A stretch of DNA of 59,975 nt from Victivallaceae bacterium (GTDB lineage Bacteria; Verrucomicrobiota; Lentisphaeria; Victivallales; Victivallaceae). Within the stretch, counting starts at the first letter, position 1. Each line of letters begins with the position of its first letter. The stretch covers positions 1 through 59,975 of the forward strand of contig JAKIUY010000014.1 of NCBI GenBank assembly GCA_021647315.1. The letters run 5' to 3'. The notes below the pieces were generated by a model. That model was not told the DNA's origin, made no database searches, and saw nothing but the letters and a program-made list of their open reading frames with translations. Position numbers and translations under genes: made by a program. This document shows positions 26,362 to 35,556 of the stretch, piece after piece.

Positions 26362-26730
26362 ATGAGAATTAATTATAAAACAACGAAAGGGAAGCGGGTC
26401 AGACGCCATCTGCGTGTCCGTCGGAAAATTTCCGGTACCGCCTCCTGCCCGAGGATGTGTGTAAGCATTACTGCTAACAATATCTACGTTCAGTTTATTG
26501 ATGATGAAAGTGGGGTTACGCTTGCTTCAACATCGAGCCTTGATTCAAAAGTCAAGGAGCAGAATATCAAACCGAACCTTGCGGGTGCTGAAATTATCGG
26601 CAAGCTTGCTGCGGAAAAAGCGGTGGCGCTTAATATTGAAAAAATAGTTTTTGACCGTTCAGGGTTTAGATATCATGGTCGGGTGAAAGCAATTGCTGAA
26701 GCAGCCCGCAAAGGCGGACTTAAGTTTTAG
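26362..26730 (+). CDS. rplR: 50S ribosomal protein L18
   Basis: 122 residues. [40 protein letters not shown], and [20 protein letters not shown] with KGGLKF are the usual 5S rRNA-binding blocks. The start ATG has TTGGAGT upstream. Confidence 0.97.
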   Translation: MRINYKTTKGKRVRRHLRVRRKISGTASCPRMCVSITANNIYVQFIDDESGVTLASTSSLDSKVKEQNIKPNLAGAEIIGKLAAEKAVALNIEKIVFDRSGFRYHGRVKAIAEAARKGGLKF

Positions 26731-26741
26731 GAGCTTATACT

Positions 26742-27248
26742 ATGGCGAAGTTTGATAAAAAAAGAGAAAAGCGGGCAGAAGTTGTCAGTGAATTCGATGA
26801 GAACGTTATTAGCATCAACCGTTGTAGCAAAGTAGTTAAAGGTGGACGTAATTTCAGCTTTGGTGCTTTGGTAGTAATCGGCAACCGTAAAGGTAAAGTC
26901 GGTTATGGTTACGGTAAAGCTAATGAGGTTGCAGACGCAATTCGCAAAGGCAGTGAAATTGCCCGTAAAAACTTGATTGTAGTGCCGGTTAACGGTGCAA
27001 CTATTCCGCATGCGGCTGAAGCCAAATTCAGTGGCGCACGAGTGTTGATCAAACCGGCTTCTGCCGGTACCGGTCTTATTGCCGGCGGTGCTGTACGGGC
27101 CATTCTTGAATTGGCCGGTATTGGTGATATCCTGGCGAAATCACTTGGTGCAAGCAATTCGGTTAATGTGGCAAAGGCAACAATGAAAGCAATTGACAGT
27201 TTGTCAACACGCGATGAAGTTGCCGCCAAACGTGGACTTAAAATTTAA
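26742..27248 (+). CDS. rpsE: 30S ribosomal protein S5
   Basis: 168 residues. [20 protein letters not shown] with [20 protein letters not shown] forms the double-stranded RNA-binding domain, and [20 protein letters not shown] follows. It takes part in decoding fidelity. The next gene is rplO, only 15 bp on; rpmD (L30), usually found between them, is missing here. Confidence 0.98.
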   Translation: MAKFDKKREKRAEVVSEFDENVISINRCSKVVKGGRNFSFGALVVIGNRKGKVGYGYGKANEVADAIRKGSEIARKNLIVVPVNGATIPHAAEAKFSGARVLIKPASAGTGLIAGGAVRAILELAGIGDILAKSLGASNSVNVAKATMKAIDSLSTRDEVAAKRGLKI

Positions 27249-27263
27249 GCGGGAATTTATATT

Positions 27264-27707
27264 ATGAAATTACATGATTTACATCCGACCGAAGGCTCAA
27301 GACACGTTAGAAAACGGGTTGGTCGCGGCGACAGTTCCGGCCTTGGCCATACTGCCGGTCGTGGGCAGAATGGACAGATGTCACGTTCTGGTGCGTCTCA
27401 TCGGCCCTATTTTGAAGGTGGTCAGATTCCACTGTTCCGGCGTTTGCCGAAACGTGGTTTTAACAGCCCGAACCATAAAATCTTCAATTTAGTTAACCTC
27501 AAGGATATTGAAGTAAACTTTGAGGCAGGTGCAGTAATTGATGAGACTGTATTAAGAGAGAAAGCTCTGATCGGTAAGCATTCGCATCAGTTGAAGATTC
27601 TGGCTGACGGTGAAATTACCAAAGTAATTACAGTGAAAGCGCATAAGTTTTCTGCTGCTGCTAAAGCTAAAATTGAAGCAGCTGGCGGAACGTGTGAAGT
27701 TCTGTAG
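27264..27707 (+). CDS. rplO: 50S ribosomal protein L15
   Basis: 147 residues. LHDLHPTEGSRHVRKRVGRG, GRGQNGQMSRSGASHRPYFE and GGQIPLFRRLPKRGFNSPNH are the highly conserved glycine-rich N-terminal part. It is the last ribosomal gene here and is followed by a clear intrinsic terminator before secY. Confidence 0.98.
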   Translation: MKLHDLHPTEGSRHVRKRVGRGDSSGLGHTAGRGQNGQMSRSGASHRPYFEGGQIPLFRRLPKRGFNSPNHKIFNLVNLKDIEVNFEAGAVIDETVLREKALIGKHSHQLKILADGEITKVITVKAHKFSAAAKAKIEAAGGTCEVL

Positions 27708-27768
27708 TTTGAAAAAAAACAGTAAAATCACTTTTAAATTATTTTGCTGATCTACTTTGAACTGATAG

Positions 27769-27807
27769 TGGCGTTCAGATTAAATTTGTCTGAACGCCAT
27801 TTTTTTT
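27769..27807 (+). terminator. Intrinsic terminator after rplO
   Basis: The stem TGGCGTTCAGA (27769-27779) pairs perfectly with TCTGAACGCCA (27789-27799) across a nine-base loop and is followed by eight T's. It lies between rplO and secY, which are one transcript in most bacteria, so secY must have its own promoter in 27808-27955. Confidence 0.95.
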
Positions 27808-27955
27808 ATGACAATTATGGCGATTTGATTTGATTTTCCGGCTCAATGGGGTTAGTTTTCTTAGTTTGGTATTTAAGCTGAATGAGCTTAAATGATGATT
27901 TTAAACGATAAAGATAAAATTACTGAAAGATTTACCTTTCAATACGGGGTTTTTG

Positions 27956-29326
27956 ATGATTAAAGCTTTTTTTAACGCTTTCAAGATTAAAGAATTGAGA
28001 AAACGTTTGTTGTTTACTGCCGGTATTATTATTCTGGTTCGCGTTGCTGCTAGTATCCCATGTCCCGGAGTAGATCCGGCTGCATTGGCTGATTACTTTG
28101 AGAAATTCGGTTCAAGTGGTGCTGGCGGTATGTTTGTCAGCATGTTTGATATGTTTACCGGTGGTGCTCTTCAGAAATTTGCGATCGCAACCCTGGGGAT
28201 TATGCCTTACATCTCAGCTTCTATTATTATGCAGCTGATGGTGCCGGTATTACCGTCATTGGAAAAAATGTCTCGTGAGGGAGAATCCGGACGTCAGAAA
28301 ATTACTCAGTATACTCGTTATCTTACTGTATTGATCTGCATAGTTCAGGGGACAATGGCAGCTATGGCGATGATTAATCCGGGTAAAATCGGTTTGCCGG
28401 TACCGGAAACTTCGCTGGTCTTTGATGGTGGAGTCGGGTTTATCTTTATGACTGTTACTATCCTGACGGCATCGACGATGATTATGATGTGGCTCGGTGA
28501 ACGTATTACTGAACGTGGTCTGGGTAACGGGGTTTCAATTATCATTACTATTAATATTATAGCCAGACTTCCTTCTGCTTTAGTACAGCTGGTTCAAATG
28601 GCGATGAAAGGGGCTACGGATTCAGGAGCAACTTTTAAACCGGTTCATCTACTATTGTTATTAGTGGTGTTTGCGCTAGTTACAGCTGCAACAATTCTGC
28701 TTACCCAGGGACAACGTCGGATACCGATTCAGATGGTGCGTAAATCTTATGGTAATGAGATGCAGAGTAATAGCACTTACCTGCCGCTGAAGGTTAACTT
28801 CGCCGGGGTGATGCCGATTATTTTTGCTGGTGCTATTATGATGGTTCCAGGTTTTCTGTTCAATTTCCTTAAATGGTATAATATGTCAGCATTTTTCCGT
28901 TACGGTGGATTTGGCTATATGCTGGCTTATGGTTTGATGATTATGGGCTTCTCATACTTTTGGGTCGCGAATCAGTTCAATCCGATTCAGATTTCAGATA
29001 ATCTGAAGAAAGAGGGTGCCTTTATTCCTGGTATCAGACCGGGGAATGCTACGGCTGATTTCCTGGATAAGACGATGACCAGAGTGACCTTTGCCGGTTC
29101 GCTCTTCCTCACCGCTTTGGCGATATTCCCGATGTTCCTCTATAACAGTTTTAAGATTCCTTTTATGGTAGCCTCATTTTTCGGTGGAACCAGTCTGCTG
29201 ATTATGGTTGGTGTATTGCTTGATACGCTGAGCCAGATGGAGTCTCATCTGACAATGCGCAACTATGATGGTTTCCTGAAAAAAGGTAAACTGAAAAGCC
29301 GTCAGAGCCAATCAGGTGTTCAGTAA
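27956..29326 (+). CDS. secY: Preprotein translocase subunit SecY
   Basis: 456 residues, ten membrane segments. FKIKELRKRLLFTAGIIILV starts the protein, the plug region is SMFDMFTGGALQKFAIATLG, and TAATILLTQGQRRIPIQMVR with NLKKEGAFIPGIRPGNATAD form the ribosome- and SecA-binding cytoplasmic loops. SecY is the channel of the general secretory pathway. I chose ATG 27956 over a TTG one codon earlier, because GGGG lies seven bases upstream. Unlike in most bacteria, secY is cut off from rplO by a terminator, and adk, map, infA, rpmJ and rpsM do not follow. Confidence 0.98.
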   Translation: MIKAFFNAFKIKELRKRLLFTAGIIILVRVAASIPCPGVDPAALADYFEKFGSSGAGGMFVSMFDMFTGGALQKFAIATLGIMPYISASIIMQLMVPVLPSLEKMSREGESGRQKITQYTRYLTVLICIVQGTMAAMAMINPGKIGLPVPETSLVFDGGVGFIFMTVTILTASTMIMMWLGERITERGLGNGVSIIITINIIARLPSALVQLVQMAMKGATDSGATFKPVHLLLLLVVFALVTAATILLTQGQRRIPIQMVRKSYGNEMQSNSTYLPLKVNFAGVMPIIFAGAIMMVPGFLFNFLKWYNMSAFFRYGGFGYMLAYGLMIMGFSYFWVANQFNPIQISDNLKKEGAFIPGIRPGNATADFLDKTMTRVTFAGSLFLTALAIFPMFLYNSFKIPFMVASFFGGTSLLIMVGVLLDTLSQMESHLTMRNYDGFLKKGKLKSRQSQSGVQ

Positions 29327-29400
29327 ACAGGAACAAGTTTTGCTGAAGAATGGCTTTAAAAAAGTTTATGATTATACACCGTCACAGGCAATTTTATTAT

Positions 29401-29811
29401 CTACTCATAACTGTTTCTTTTTGCCGTGTCGTCTGAGTAGTATTGAATAAATTCATACTGCATATTGTCATTATCAATAAAATAGACCCGTTTGCGGTTG
29501 GGATGTGGTTCAGGGACAAATCCTTCTCTGTAACCGGCATTCAACATTCGTTCACGCAGTGCATCTGCATCTGCTACTGCAAAGCCGAGGTGATTGTATC
29601 CAGGGTGACGTTGTTCAAAAAATTCACCTGCCGGGTCTTCCAGCTGATTAATGGAGATATATGTTGATTCAGTTCCCAGATGAACCCAGCGTTTGAGGCC
29701 GGGGCCTGAATCATGACGTATCATAAAATCAGGTAATGCAGTTGTTAAAAAAAGAATGGTCTTATCAATATCATTCACCGTAATATTTGCATGTTCAACA
29801 TAGCTTTTCAT
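29401..29811 (-). CDS. VOC (glyoxalase-like) family protein
   Basis: 136 residues, two beta-alpha-beta-beta-beta units. EHANITVNDIDKTILFLTTA opens the first and GYNHLGFAVADADALRERML the second. Histidines in EHANIT and YNHLGF and the glutamate in MQYEFIQYY are positioned as metal ligands. The superfamily includes glyoxalase I, dioxygenases and fosfomycin-resistance enzymes; nothing in the sequence picks one. Its 3' end faces the 3' end of secY, 74 bp away, so it is a separate unit. Confidence 0.85.
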   Translation of the reverse strand: MKSYVEHANITVNDIDKTILFLTTALPDFMIRHDSGPGLKRWVHLGTESTYISINQLEDPAGEFFEQRHPGYNHLGFAVADADALRERMLNAGYREGFVPEPHPNRKRVYFIDNDNMQYEFIQYYSDDTAKRNSYE

Positions 29812-30015
29812 CTTTTACGCTCCTGTTTTTGCCTTGAATAATACAGTATAACTTACTTTTATAATACTGTATATTGCCGTATTGTCAAAGTTTTTTATAT
29901 GTTAACTTGAATAGATGGCTGTTAGCCTTGCCGACGATGCAAAGGTGAACTATAATAAAAGTATTGTAAAAGATAGCTCGCTTTACTGGTAAATAAAAAT
30001 ACAAGAAGATTAATT

Positions 30016-30771
30016 ATGGAATTCAGACCATGTATTGACCTGCATGATGGCAGGGTTAAACAGATTGTCGGTTCGACATTAGACGATAGTAATACACGGG
30101 CGGTAGAGACCAACTTTGAATCCGAGTATGAACCGGCCTGGTATGCGAAAATGTATCAAGCGGATGGACTTACCGGCGGGCATGTCATCATGTTAGGGCA
30201 GGGGAATGATACCGCCGCCCGCAATGCGCTTCAGGCCTATCCTGGTGGACTTCAGGTCGGTGGTGGCATAAATGCTGCCAACGCGCTTGAATGGCTTGAT
30301 GCCGGAGCCTCACAGGTAATTGTTACCTCATGGGTCTTTGTTGACGGTAAACTTGATATGGCACGGCTTGAGCAATTGGTTGTTTTGGTCAATAAAGAAC
30401 GTTTGGTGCTTGATCTGAGTTGTCGTAGCCGTGACGGTAAATATTATATAGTTACTGACCGTTGGCAGACATTTACCAGTATGGAGGTGAATGCCGCGAC
30501 ATTAAACGAACTGAGTTCTTACTGTAGTGAATTTCTAATTCATGCGGTTGATGTTGAAGGAAAACAGGCTGGGATAGATAAAGAACTTATCGCCATTATG
30601 GCAGATAGCTGTGATATTCCAACGGTTTATGCCGGTGGAGTGCGTTCGATGGCGGATATTGAATTAATCGGTCAGGCCGGAATTAATCGGATAGACTTTA
30701 CTGTCGGCAGCGCATTGGATATTTTTGGTGGAACTCTCCCCTATCGCCAGGTTGTTGAATATTGTTCTTAG
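30016..30771 (+). CDS. hisA: HisA of the eukaryotic (HIS6) type
   Basis: 251 residues, TIM barrel. The blocks FRPCIDLHDGRVKQIVGSTL, LQVGGGINAANALEWLDAGA, VIVTSWVFVDGKLDMARLEQ, LVLDLSCRSRDGKYYIV and LIHAVDVEGKQAGIDKELIA align with yeast His6p (CIDLHNGEVKQIVGGTL, LQVGGGINDTNCLEWL, VIVTSWLF, RIVVDLSCR, FLIHAADVEG), not with the usual bacterial HisA. It isomerises ProFAR in histidine synthesis. The catalytic aspartates in CIDLH and HAVDVEG are present. No other his gene is adjacent. The ATG has AGAAGA upstream. A family B element follows. Confidence 0.94.
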   Translation: MEFRPCIDLHDGRVKQIVGSTLDDSNTRAVETNFESEYEPAWYAKMYQADGLTGGHVIMLGQGNDTAARNALQAYPGGLQVGGGINAANALEWLDAGASQVIVTSWVFVDGKLDMARLEQLVVLVNKERLVLDLSCRSRDGKYYIVTDRWQTFTSMEVNAATLNELSSYCSEFLIHAVDVEGKQAGIDKELIAIMADSCDIPTVYAGGVRSMADIELIGQAGINRIDFTVGSALDIFGGTLPYRQVVEYCS

Positions 30772-30772
30772 T

Positions 30773-31006
30773 AAATTCCGCTACGCGGTATTTAAACCTA
30801 AATAGGGAATTATTACGCTACGCTTCATCTGTCACTGCGTTCGGGTAGGTGTTTTCTAGTAGTTTCACTTTGTGGTTTTCAAGGCGACATTCTGGCGACA
30901 CTCGCAGAGGACAACGTAAACCCTCTGATCCCCAAGGGGATCGATTGCCATTGCGCCTAGAAGTCGCAGGCTATTATTTTGAATTCCGGCAGGGCCGGTT
31001 ATATTC
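30773..31006 (+). repeat. Dispersed element, family B copy 3
   Basis: Starts with the small hairpin CCGCTACGCGG, then CTTCATCTGTCACTGCGTTC, GTAGTTTCACTTTGTGG, AGGCGACATTCTGGCGAC, the inner hairpin GATCCCCAAGGGGATC, GCGCCTAGAAGTCGC, and the final box CCGGCAGGGCCGGTTATATT. It fills most of the 340-bp gap between hisA and the HlyD gene. No gene is seen. Confidence 0.88.
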
Positions 31007-31118
31007 AGTCCTTTCTGGATTTAGCATAATTTTTTTCACTACGGGATATTGAATGATTGTGGTTTACAGGATAAGTTAATAATTTATTTGATTATAATTT
31101 TAAATGGACAATTTCAAT

Positions 31119-31931
31119 ATGAAAAAATTTTCACTGTTTATCCTGGCTAACCTTTTATGTTTACTTGCTTATGCTTCCCCAGTCGTGACGCCTATATTAT
31201 TGCGACAGCGTTCAGTTAAGGTTATAATTTTTCCGTTACAACGAGCCGTTGTAGCTTCTATGGTTGATACTGTTGTAATAAAATATAATGTTAAGGAAGG
31301 TGAAGTTTTTAATCAAAACGAGCCAATATGTCTGCTTGATGAGCGTCGTTATCAGCAGTTTTTCAATAAAAGCAAGGCTGTGGTTGATGAAACTATCATT
31401 GAATGTAAATACAGTGAAGATCGGTTTAAGCGTAATCAGGAGCTCTATAAGAAAGGGATTATTGGTGAAGATGAACTTGAAAAGAGTCGTTTGGATCGCT
31501 CAATCAGCCAGACCAAGAAGAAAAATGCCATAGCAGATATGACGATGGCAAAGCTGAATCTTGATTCGTGCCGTATCATTGCTCCGTTTACCGGGCGGCT
31601 GGTACGGCAGATTGTACGTGACCATGAATTCGTTAGAGCCGGTCAGCCTATTTTGAGTATTATTAATGACACTCAATTGCTGGCGGTAATGCATCTGCCG
31701 TCAAGGCTGAAAAACAGTGTTGCGCTTGGTCAGCAATTTAAAGTGAAAATTGATGAAACCGGGCAGTTGTATTCCGGGTTGATTTATGAGATTGCCGGTG
31801 ATATTGATCCAGGTAGCAGGACTTTCAGTATCAAATTACTGATTGATAACCGGCAACGGTTATTAGCTGCCGGGATGTCTGGTGTGTTGATCGATATGCC
31901 GCAAAAATTGAAAAACGCAATCAAGGAATAG
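31119..31931 (+). CDS. Periplasmic adaptor (HlyD/RND type), gene 1 of the M50 operon
   Basis: 270 residues from the ATG at 31119 (a second ATG five codons earlier is possible). MKKFSLFILANLLCLLAYAS is a signal peptide. The lipoyl-like halves are VVIKYNVKEGEVFNQNEPIC near 55-75 and the SCRIIAPFTGRLVRQIVRDH stretch near 155, with an alpha-helical hairpin between them (residues 80-145), then a beta barrel. This is the layout of efflux or secretion adaptors, but no inner-membrane pump or TolC gene is nearby. It lies seven bases before the next gene, also an adaptor, and so belongs to one operon with it. Confidence 0.88.
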   Translation: MKKFSLFILANLLCLLAYASPVVTPILLRQRSVKVIIFPLQRAVVASMVDTVVIKYNVKEGEVFNQNEPICLLDERRYQQFFNKSKAVVDETIIECKYSEDRFKRNQELYKKGIIGEDELEKSRLDRSISQTKKKNAIADMTMAKLNLDSCRIIAPFTGRLVRQIVRDHEFVRAGQPILSIINDTQLLAVMHLPSRLKNSVALGQQFKVKIDETGQLYSGLIYEIAGDIDPGSRTFSIKLLIDNRQRLLAAGMSGVLIDMPQKLKNAIKE

Positions 31932-31938
31932 AATTGAT

Positions 31939-33351
31939 ATGGCTAACAGTAGCAATAATGGTCGTGAACAGAGAAATTTGAAAGGCAAAGTCAACGCACT
32001 TTCTGGTATTTTGCGGCTCGGACATGAAAGTTTTGAAAAAACTAATCTTGAACAACTGGCGTCACATATTGTGAATAACAGCCGGCTGGTGGCAGGTTAT
32101 GACCGGGCAACTTTAGTTGATATGCGCGGGAAATGGCCACGCTTGACTGCGGTAGCGGGACAGGCGGAGGTAAATAATAACAGTGAATTCACCCAGAATA
32201 TGACTAATTTGATGCAGCCCTTCGGAAACTTGAAAGATGTTACCACGGTGTCAAATGAATTGCTGGATGAACTCAGTGCCAAAAAAGGTGCCTATGAGGC
32301 CTTTACCTACTTTGAAAGTTATTCAGATACCATTATTCTGATTCCACTGCGGTCTAAAACCGGCAGAAAAGATAATGGACTGTTTATCTGGGTGGTTGAA
32401 TTTTTTAATCGTCAGGATAAGAATGTAGCTGGACTGCTGCCGCTGCTTGCCCAGCATTACAATGAAGCGTTATGGTATATTCTTAAACCTGAACACCGGG
32501 CGTTTTCCGCATTACTTAGCGGCAGTAAAAAAAAGCTATCTAAACCTAAGTTTTTTATGGCCGCCGCAATTATAATTCCATTGCTGTTGCTGATTGTTCC
32601 GATAAAACAGAATATTGCGGCTGATTTTGAAATTATACCTGAACAGGATAATTATTACTATGCCCCTTATGATGGGGTTATTGCTCAAAGTAATCTGCCA
32701 CGTGGGAGTAGGGTTAAACCTGGAGACCCAATTATCGTTTATGATACTGAAGAGCTCTCGTTCAGACTCGCTGATGCGCAGAAAGCTTATGATGAGATTT
32801 CTGCTGAACTGGAGACCGTGCAACGGCAATCATTTAATGATATTAGTCTACGTAGTAAAGTAAACCTGCTGGAACTAAAAAAAGATAAAGCTGCGATTTA
32901 TATTCGTAAAAATAGATGGCTGTTAAGTCAGAGTGTGGTTAAATCCGAACATGACGGGATATTGGATATTGGTGAACGCAGTCAACTTGACGGTCGTGCG
33001 GTGCGTTCCGGTGAAAAACTGTTCGAAGTATTATCAACCAGTGACTTGATGGCTGAAATAATGTTAAAAGAGGGCAATGCGTCAGTATTGAATGATCGGG
33101 AACAGCTGGCAATAACCCTTTATTTGCATAATCGACCGGAAATGCCGATCAGCGGTAAGATCGTTTCTATCAGTCCTAAACCGATATTGATGGAGAATAA
33201 ATCTTATTGTTATTTGATACGATTTGAGCTGGCAGAAAAGCAACCGGGGATTATCTGCGGTATGCGGGGAACTGCCAGGGTGAGTGGCGGTAAAGTGACC
33301 CTGGGCTATTATCTGTTCCGTAACCTCGTGCTGTGGTGGCGGAAGGTTTAA
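31939..33351 (+). CDS. GAF-like domain fused to a membrane HlyD adaptor, gene 2 of the M50 operon
   Basis: 470 residues. Residues 1-190 are soluble and look like a divergent GAF domain (LEQLASHIVNNSRLVAGYDR, ATLVDMRGKWPRLTAVAGQA and SYSDTIILIPLRSKTGRKDN). A membrane segment (FFMAAAIIIPLLLLIVPI, about 203-220) follows, then a biotinyl-lipoyl-like domain (YYAPYDGVIAQSNLPRGSRV), a short coiled coil and a barrel with SEHDGILDIGERSQLDGRAV. The GAF part would be cytoplasmic and the adaptor part periplasmic, so it could pass a signal across the membrane. A good start is at 31939, after a GATAT spacer. It sits between gene 1 and the M50 gene. Confidence 0.8.
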   Translation: MANSSNNGREQRNLKGKVNALSGILRLGHESFEKTNLEQLASHIVNNSRLVAGYDRATLVDMRGKWPRLTAVAGQAEVNNNSEFTQNMTNLMQPFGNLKDVTTVSNELLDELSAKKGAYEAFTYFESYSDTIILIPLRSKTGRKDNGLFIWVVEFFNRQDKNVAGLLPLLAQHYNEALWYILKPEHRAFSALLSGSKKKLSKPKFFMAAAIIIPLLLLIVPIKQNIAADFEIIPEQDNYYYAPYDGVIAQSNLPRGSRVKPGDPIIVYDTEELSFRLADAQKAYDEISAELETVQRQSFNDISLRSKVNLLELKKDKAAIYIRKNRWLLSQSVVKSEHDGILDIGERSQLDGRAVRSGEKLFEVLSTSDLMAEIMLKEGNASVLNDREQLAITLYLHNRPEMPISGKIVSISPKPILMENKSYCYLIRFELAEKQPGIICGMRGTARVSGGKVTLGYYLFRNLVLWWRKV

Positions 33352-33420
33352 TAAATTACGAATTACGAATTAATTAACCCGAAGAATAAAGAGAAAAATT
33401 AAATAAAGTAAAATTAGTCA

Positions 33421-35556
33421 ATGAACCAAGCTAATGCCCCAAAACAGCAGGAAAATAAAAAACCACCGGTGATACTCAGTGCGTTACGGCGTGATATTGA
33501 GCTGTTTCAAGGCGAAAACGAGGCTGATGGCAAAACCTCATGGGTTATCTTTGATCCGGTATCTGATAAATACTTCCGTTTAGGGGAACTTAATCATCGA
33601 CTTGCCGCATTGCTGGACAAACCGCAGGAGATGGAACAATTCATCGCCCGGATCAGTAAAAGCGGTATTACTGCGACAAAAATGGATATTTTCAAGCTGA
33701 TATCATTTCTGGAACAGAGTAATTTACTACAAGCGAGTTACGGTGCGACCGAACAGAAATTGGCGAAAATGCGGCTGATGAAACGCAAAATGCTTGGCGA
33801 TCGTATTCTTGCATCCTACCTGTTTTTCAGAATCCCAATTTTTCAACCCGATCGTTTTCTTACCGCTACTGTAAAAAATGTTCAGCAAATTTTTAATCGC
33901 TGGACTATGATAGCATTGATTGTTATTGCGTCGCTGGGCTATCTTGCAGTGTTGATCAGAATTGATAAACTTGCTGAGGCATTGATTAATTCAATCTCTC
34001 TGCAGGGATTGATGCGCTATTCGCTGGCGGTAATTGTCATTAAGTGTATTCATGAGTTTTCGCATGCCTATGTTGCCAAAATACTGGGGATCAGGGTGCG
34101 ACGAATGGGGATTGCATTTATTGTGTTCTTTCCACGGCTCTATACTGATTTGACCGATGCCTGGCGGCTGTCCAACCGTCGCCAGCGTTTTCTGATGGAT
34201 GCAGCAGGGATTATCAGTGAACTGTTGATTGGTGGCGGTGCGGCGTTGGTCTGGATCAATACACCACCGGGCGTGGCTAATTCCATTGCCTACTATATTT
34301 TTGCCGTAAGTATTATTAATACTATTTTGGTCAATGGTAATCCATTCATCCGTTATGATGGTTATTATCTGCTGATGGATATTACCGGGATTGATAATCT
34401 GCAACGGCGCAGTATTGAACTTATTCGCTATAACTTTCGCAAAATGTTTTTGGGCATCCCCGGAGTGCCGCCGGAAAAACCTTCCGGTATAAAAAAACAT
34501 TTCATGATTAGCTACGGGATAGCAGCCTTTATCTATCGGATTTTTCTTTATACCTCAATTATTTTGATTGTCTACTTTAAATTTACCAAAGTTATTGGTA
34601 TTATACTATTGATTCTTGAAGTCCACCTGTTAATTATTAAACCGCTTAAAAATGAAATAAATATTATTATGAAAAATAAAAAACTGATGAAAAAAAGCAA
34701 TTTGCTCTGGTCGGGGACTGGAGTGGCAATTATTCTGCTATTGTTGATTATTCCACTGCCATGGACAATTTCAATGCCGGGTGAAGTTAAACCAGCTGTT
34801 GCCGGGGTTGTCTATGTCGGCCATAATGGTTTTTTGCAGCACCTAACGGTTAAAGATGGTGAGTTGGTAAAAAAAGAGCAACCGTTAATTAGCCAGAGTA
34901 ATCAATTTCTCGATTGGAAAATAGCCCAGACCAAACTGGATCTGAAAATTGTTGATGTGGAGCTTGATCAACTGGCGAGTAGTAATGCCACCCGCAGTCG
35001 TGCCGAGGTTAAACAGCAGGAGTTTGACTCAATTACCAATAAAATGGCTGAATTACAGCGTCAAGCTACACTACTGCGTGTTAATGCTCCATGTTCAGGT
35101 ATCTTTGTCTTGAAAGATCGTCACCTTAAACCTGGTAAATGGTTGCGTAAAGGTGATGTGATTGGTGAAGTCTTCGATCCACGACAACAGATTATTGAGG
35201 CCTTCGTTAATAGCAGTGATGTAGAGGTTTTGCGTGTTGGGGATAAGGTTACTGTCGGCCTTGATGGTGAGGCGACTAGCTACTCAGGCATCATTGCCGG
35301 AGTAAATGCTGTCCCGGCAACCATGGGGCCGTCACCGCTACTGCAACTGTTCGGCGGTCCCATTGTCTGTTATCCGTCACCGAATAACTCTTTTCAACCG
35401 GTAACGACCCATTATCAGGTAATTATTAAACTTGCCGATGATGATAATTTGCCGGTTGGCCGTACCGGGACCGTTTGGGTCAGAAAGTACTCCTCAGTCG
35501 GTGGTTCGTTAGTCCGTAAAGTCATCGGCATTCTCCAGCGCGAGATGACCTTTTAA
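33421..35556 (+). CDS. PqqD-like / site-2-protease / HlyD fusion protein, gene 3 of the M50 operon
   Basis: 711 residues. Residues 15-100 resemble a PqqD-like domain (SDKYFRLGELNHRLAALLDK). Then come membrane segments with the M50 metal motif HEFSH (in CIHEFSHAYVAKILGI, about 210-214) and the second motif NGNPFIRYDGYYLLMDITG near 305-322. After further membrane segments, a lipoyl-like domain (GVVYVGHNGFLQHLTVKDGE, near 460) and a barrel (VGDKVTVGLDGEATSYSGII) form a periplasmic adaptor. The conserved glutamate in HExxH suggests an active metalloprotease in the membrane. Proteins of this type are called 'putative peptide zinc metalloprotease' in PVC genomes; none is functionally known to me. 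Its 3' end overlaps the convergent GT-C gene by 48 bp. Confidence 0.88.
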   Translation: MNQANAPKQQENKKPPVILSALRRDIELFQGENEADGKTSWVIFDPVSDKYFRLGELNHRLAALLDKPQEMEQFIARISKSGITATKMDIFKLISFLEQSNLLQASYGATEQKLAKMRLMKRKMLGDRILASYLFFRIPIFQPDRFLTATVKNVQQIFNRWTMIALIVIASLGYLAVLIRIDKLAEALINSISLQGLMRYSLAVIVIKCIHEFSHAYVAKILGIRVRRMGIAFIVFFPRLYTDLTDAWRLSNRRQRFLMDAAGIISELLIGGGAALVWINTPPGVANSIAYYIFAVSIINTILVNGNPFIRYDGYYLLMDITGIDNLQRRSIELIRYNFRKMFLGIPGVPPEKPSGIKKHFMISYGIAAFIYRIFLYTSIILIVYFKFTKVIGIILLILEVHLLIIKPLKNEINIIMKNKKLMKKSNLLWSGTGVAIILLLLIIPLPWTISMPGEVKPAVAGVVYVGHNGFLQHLTVKDGELVKKEQPLISQSNQFLDWKIAQTKLDLKIVDVELDQLASSNATRSRAEVKQQEFDSITNKMAELQRQATLLRVNAPCSGIFVLKDRHLKPGKWLRKGDVIGEVFDPRQQIIEAFVNSSDVEVLRVGDKVTVGLDGEATSYSGIIAGVNAVPATMGPSPLLQLFGGPIVCYPSPNNSFQPVTTHYQVIIKLADDDNLPVGRTGTVWVRKYSSVGGSLVRKVIGILQREMTF

